This document shows positions 61,731 to 64,000 of a stretch of 64,000 nt of DNA, one piece after another (the stretch's first letter is position 1; each line of letters opens with the position of its first letter). This DNA is from Phaffia rhodozyma (taxonomy: Eukaryota; Basidiomycota; Tremellomycetes; Cystofilobasidiales; Mrakiaceae), in assembly GCA_014706385.1 (NCBI GenBank), contig JACGZH010000003.1, positions 2,187,501 to 2,251,500 of the forward strand, given 5' to 3'. The notes beneath the pieces are model-generated. The model did no database searches, was not told where the DNA came from, and was given only the letters and a program-made list of their open reading frames with translations. The position numbers and the translations under genes were made by a program.

Positions 61731-62021
61731 TTCTGTAGCCCGTATCGAAATAGAGATGGATGGATGATGGATGATGGATGATGGTGATGGTAAGAGATGG
61801 AGGTACCAAACGATAGAAGGAGGCGATGGGAGATGACTAAGCTGAGAACGGCTTAGTCATCGATTTCAACCCTAACACTTCCATCAGCTCCGTCACCTCC
61901 TTTCCATCTCGTCGATGTTCCTCGCGTTAACAGTGGTGATCTCGTAGTCTTCAACCCCATCGTCAAGAAATAGCTTTGTCTCTGAATCAGAACATGCAAG
62001 TGTCGTATATACTATCACTGG
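61731..62021. other. divergent promoter region (ABP1 / MVP1) with GATGGAT repeat
   Basis: 291 bp. A GATGGATGATGGATGATGG array at about 61757-61792 sits roughly 30 bp upstream of the ABP1 start, probably in its 5' UTR (CCATCATCC on the ABP1 strand). No gene recognised. Confidence 0.6.
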
Positions 62022-64000
62022 ATGAACCAGAGATGTACTGTGGTTGACTTTGGATGTTCTGTCAACTTTCTCTCCAGGTTTAACGCTCCCCGTCAGCGTC
62101 CGTCGTCATCCCTTGTGTTGCCTTCACCCGGCCAATCGCCTTCGAACGGTCCTCTCTATCAAACATGGAACCCGTTGGCGTTTCACTCTGATCCGGAACC
62201 GTCTCCATGGTCGACTGCTCCGTCTCCTTCAGAACCCCCGTTCTTGCCCTCCAATCACTTGACTTCATCCTCAGACGGATATCCTACGTCATTTCAACCG
62301 TCGGGTGAACCCGCCGAAGGTGAGTTGGTCGACGAGGCTCGACTCGGAAGGGAGTATTTCGACGCGCTCGACTGGATCGATCCGGAAGGTAAGGGCAGAG
62401 AAGGAGTCACAGTTACTGGCCTCATCAGAGTTCTCCGAGAAGCTGGCCTCAGAGGAGCTGATGTCGAGAAGGTCTGTCTATCTTCGTTGAGTCTGCCTCT
62501 AGTCTTCTGTCTTCTTTCCCTCCCGCTAGTCCATCGATCTATCAACTAAGCGTCTGTCTTTACCCAAACACCAGATCACAGATCTTATATCAACCAACAA
62601 GTCTCGAATATCTAAACAAGAGTTCTTTCTCGCACTTGTCCTCGTCGGTCTAGTCCAGGCGAAAGAACGTACGCGTCTCTCTTTACCTCTTTCTCATCTT
62701 GCCACGTCTTCCGATTCCCAATTCCTTCTGAACTCCTTTCAAATTGGTCTCGTCCGAACGACCTCCTTTTCGATCGTATAAAACAGCCCTCTCTCTGTCT
62801 AACGCAAAGTCCCGAAGGTCCAATCCGCCTACCCTATCTCTCTCTTTGTCTCCTCCGACTCCAAAGCCCACGTCTTCGATATCGAACCCGGTCGATCGCC
62901 CAGCTCCGGAAGAGTACCCTACGCCTGCACCTTCCTCACTTGACCCATGGTCGTCCATGCCAATCCCGACCACAATCGATTCCCCATCGTCTCTTGGACC
63001 AACCTATCCATCCTCTTTTCTCAGTACGCCCTCTGTTAGAGGACAGAACCCTCTGCAACGTAAAGGTCTCCTCGCCATCCCTGACTGGTTCGACAAGCTC
63101 AAACAAGTCGACGTTCGGCTGGCGACCGAGAAGGAAGGTAGAGGGTTTTTCTGGAAGTGGAATGTGTTTGAACTCTCGTTTGATGGTATCGTCGTCAGAA
63201 GGCGATATTCGGATTTTCTGTGGTTAGAAGAATGTCTCATCAAAAAGGTAAGACCTTTCCTCTTGGAATATTATTCATTGAACGCAGCGCTGAGTTGATC
63301 ACGGAAACCGCCACTCGACAGTATCCTTTCCGGATGCACTTCAATCTGCCTCCCAAACGAATTGGAGGTATGTCTATCATGTCATCACTCTCTTCCTCAT
63401 TGTATTCCGAGAAATAGCCGACTTGATCTGTTAAACCTCTCTCTCCTCTCTTCTAGCCGACTCCATATTCCTTGAGCAGAGACGCAAGGCGCTCTCAAGG
63501 TACATCAATTTTGTTGTCAACCATCCGACGGTTGGTTCTGACTGGCTCGTTGGTGTATTCATGCGAGAACCTAAACTGGATACTTGGAGGAAGGTCAGTT
63601 GTCCCTCTTTCTTATGTTTCCTAAAGAGTCTGAGCGATCTCGATAGAGCCGTGCTCACACAATCGGATATGTATAACGTAGAAAACCCAAGTGAACGTTG
63701 ACGAAGAAAGCAAAGGCCGAAAGCTTACCGAGCGAGAAGAGATCGAGATCCCACACGATCTCGAAGAAAAACTTAGGTTGGTATCTCAATATTTCATCTG
63801 CCTGGGTCGCTGTTTAAGATCTACCATGATATAAAGAAGGACCAGACATGACTGATTTACTTGTTTTCAAAATTCGATAGAATCACTCGACGTCATCTAC
63901 CGGCCAAGATTCAATCCTGGTCGACTCTGACGACACTGTACGACCGACAGGCCCGTCGAGCCGAAGCGCTCGCCTCGGATCTCTCCCGATTCTCATCAGC
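62022..64000 (+). CDS. MVP1: Mvp1/SNX8-type PX-BAR sorting nexin, 3' partial
   Basis: Endosomal sorting nexin that recycles membrane proteins and buds tubules. Exons are 62022..62471, 62575..62668, 62787..63247, 63322..63367, 63457..63593, 63682..63776 and 63881..>64000. An EH-like helical region (EYFDALDWIDPEGKGREGVT; ITDLISTNKSRISKQEFFLA) precedes a Ser/Pro linker. The PX domain reads VFELSFDGIVVRRRYSDFLW, YPFRMHFNLPPKRIGADSIF, EQRRKALSRYINFVVNHPTV, with the PI3P-contact Arg and Tyr in RRRYSDF. The BAR region begins ITRRHLPAKIQSWSTLTTLY and runs off the window. The start is uncertain: ATG 62022 is in frame, but a 43-nt intron (62035-62077) splitting an ATG would give the shorter MFNAPRQR. 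Confidence 0.88.

Noticed and set aside
1..64000. tRNA genes
   Set aside because: I looked for the B-box GGTTCGANTCC. Near matches such as the one at about 37375 lack a paired A-box and cloverleaf. A tRNA search program would settle it.
1..64000. Transposable elements, viral insertions, CRISPR or toxin-type defence genes
   Set aside because: No reverse transcriptase, transposase, capsid or nuclease motifs and no long terminal or inverted repeats were visible. All substantial coding signal is explained by cellular genes.

Overview
This is a gene-dense stretch of nuclear DNA from a fungus, almost certainly a basidiomycete yeast. Nearly every gene is cut by many short introns, mostly about 60-120 bp. 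The families present (Ssz1, Emc1, Sas10, Dbp10, Atg13, Vps10, Ufe1, Abp1, Mvp1, Mbp1, Cdc4) are fungal housekeeping families. Donor sites fit GTNNGT and often read GTTCGT, which together with the moderate GC content suggests a tremellomycete of the Phaffia/Xanthophyllomyces type. The genus is an inference, not something I can prove from the window. I found no bacterial features, no CRISPR array, no rRNA or tRNA gene and no transposon or virus.

Layout: a GPI-anchored polysaccharide deacetylase (5' end outside the window, +); mitochondrial bS16m (-); SAS10/UTP3 (+); ribosomal protein eL28 (-); sorting nexin SNX4/ATG24 (+); an EF-hand MscS channel (+); a four-span MARVEL-like protein (+); the sorting receptor VPS10 (-); a CDC4/FBXW7-type F-box WD40 protein (+); an APSES/ankyrin cell-cycle factor of the MBP1 type (+); a DUF2293 protein (-); the ER t-SNARE UFE1 (-); a KRE9/KNH1-domain GPI protein (-); SSZ1 (+); EMC1 (+); DBP10 (-); an unrecognised two-span protein (-); ATG13 (+); ABP1 (-); and the PX-BAR sorting nexin MVP1 (+, 3' end outside the window).

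Functional themes: ribosome biogenesis and translation (SAS10, DBP10, eL28, bS16m, SSZ1); endosome, Golgi and autophagy traffic (SNX4, VPS10, ATG13, MVP1, UFE1, ABP1 in endocytosis); ER membrane biogenesis and calcium handling (EMC1, MscS); G1/S control (CDC4-like next to MBP1-like, in tandem); and the cell wall (deacetylase, KRE9-type). They share no operon-like organisation. The juxtapositions are probably ordinary synteny.

Exon coordinates were worked out by hand by joining conserved protein reading across GT-AG junctions with consistent phase. Twelve genes have a complete exon list. VPS10, EMC1, DUF2293, DBP10, CDC4 linker details and ABP1 are only partly resolved at exon level. The most unusual feature is the number of very small coding exons (7, 9, 10, 11, 13, 14, 16, 17, 18 and 19 nt), including three in a row in the KRE9-type gene. 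I did not find a convincing new multi-gene system.
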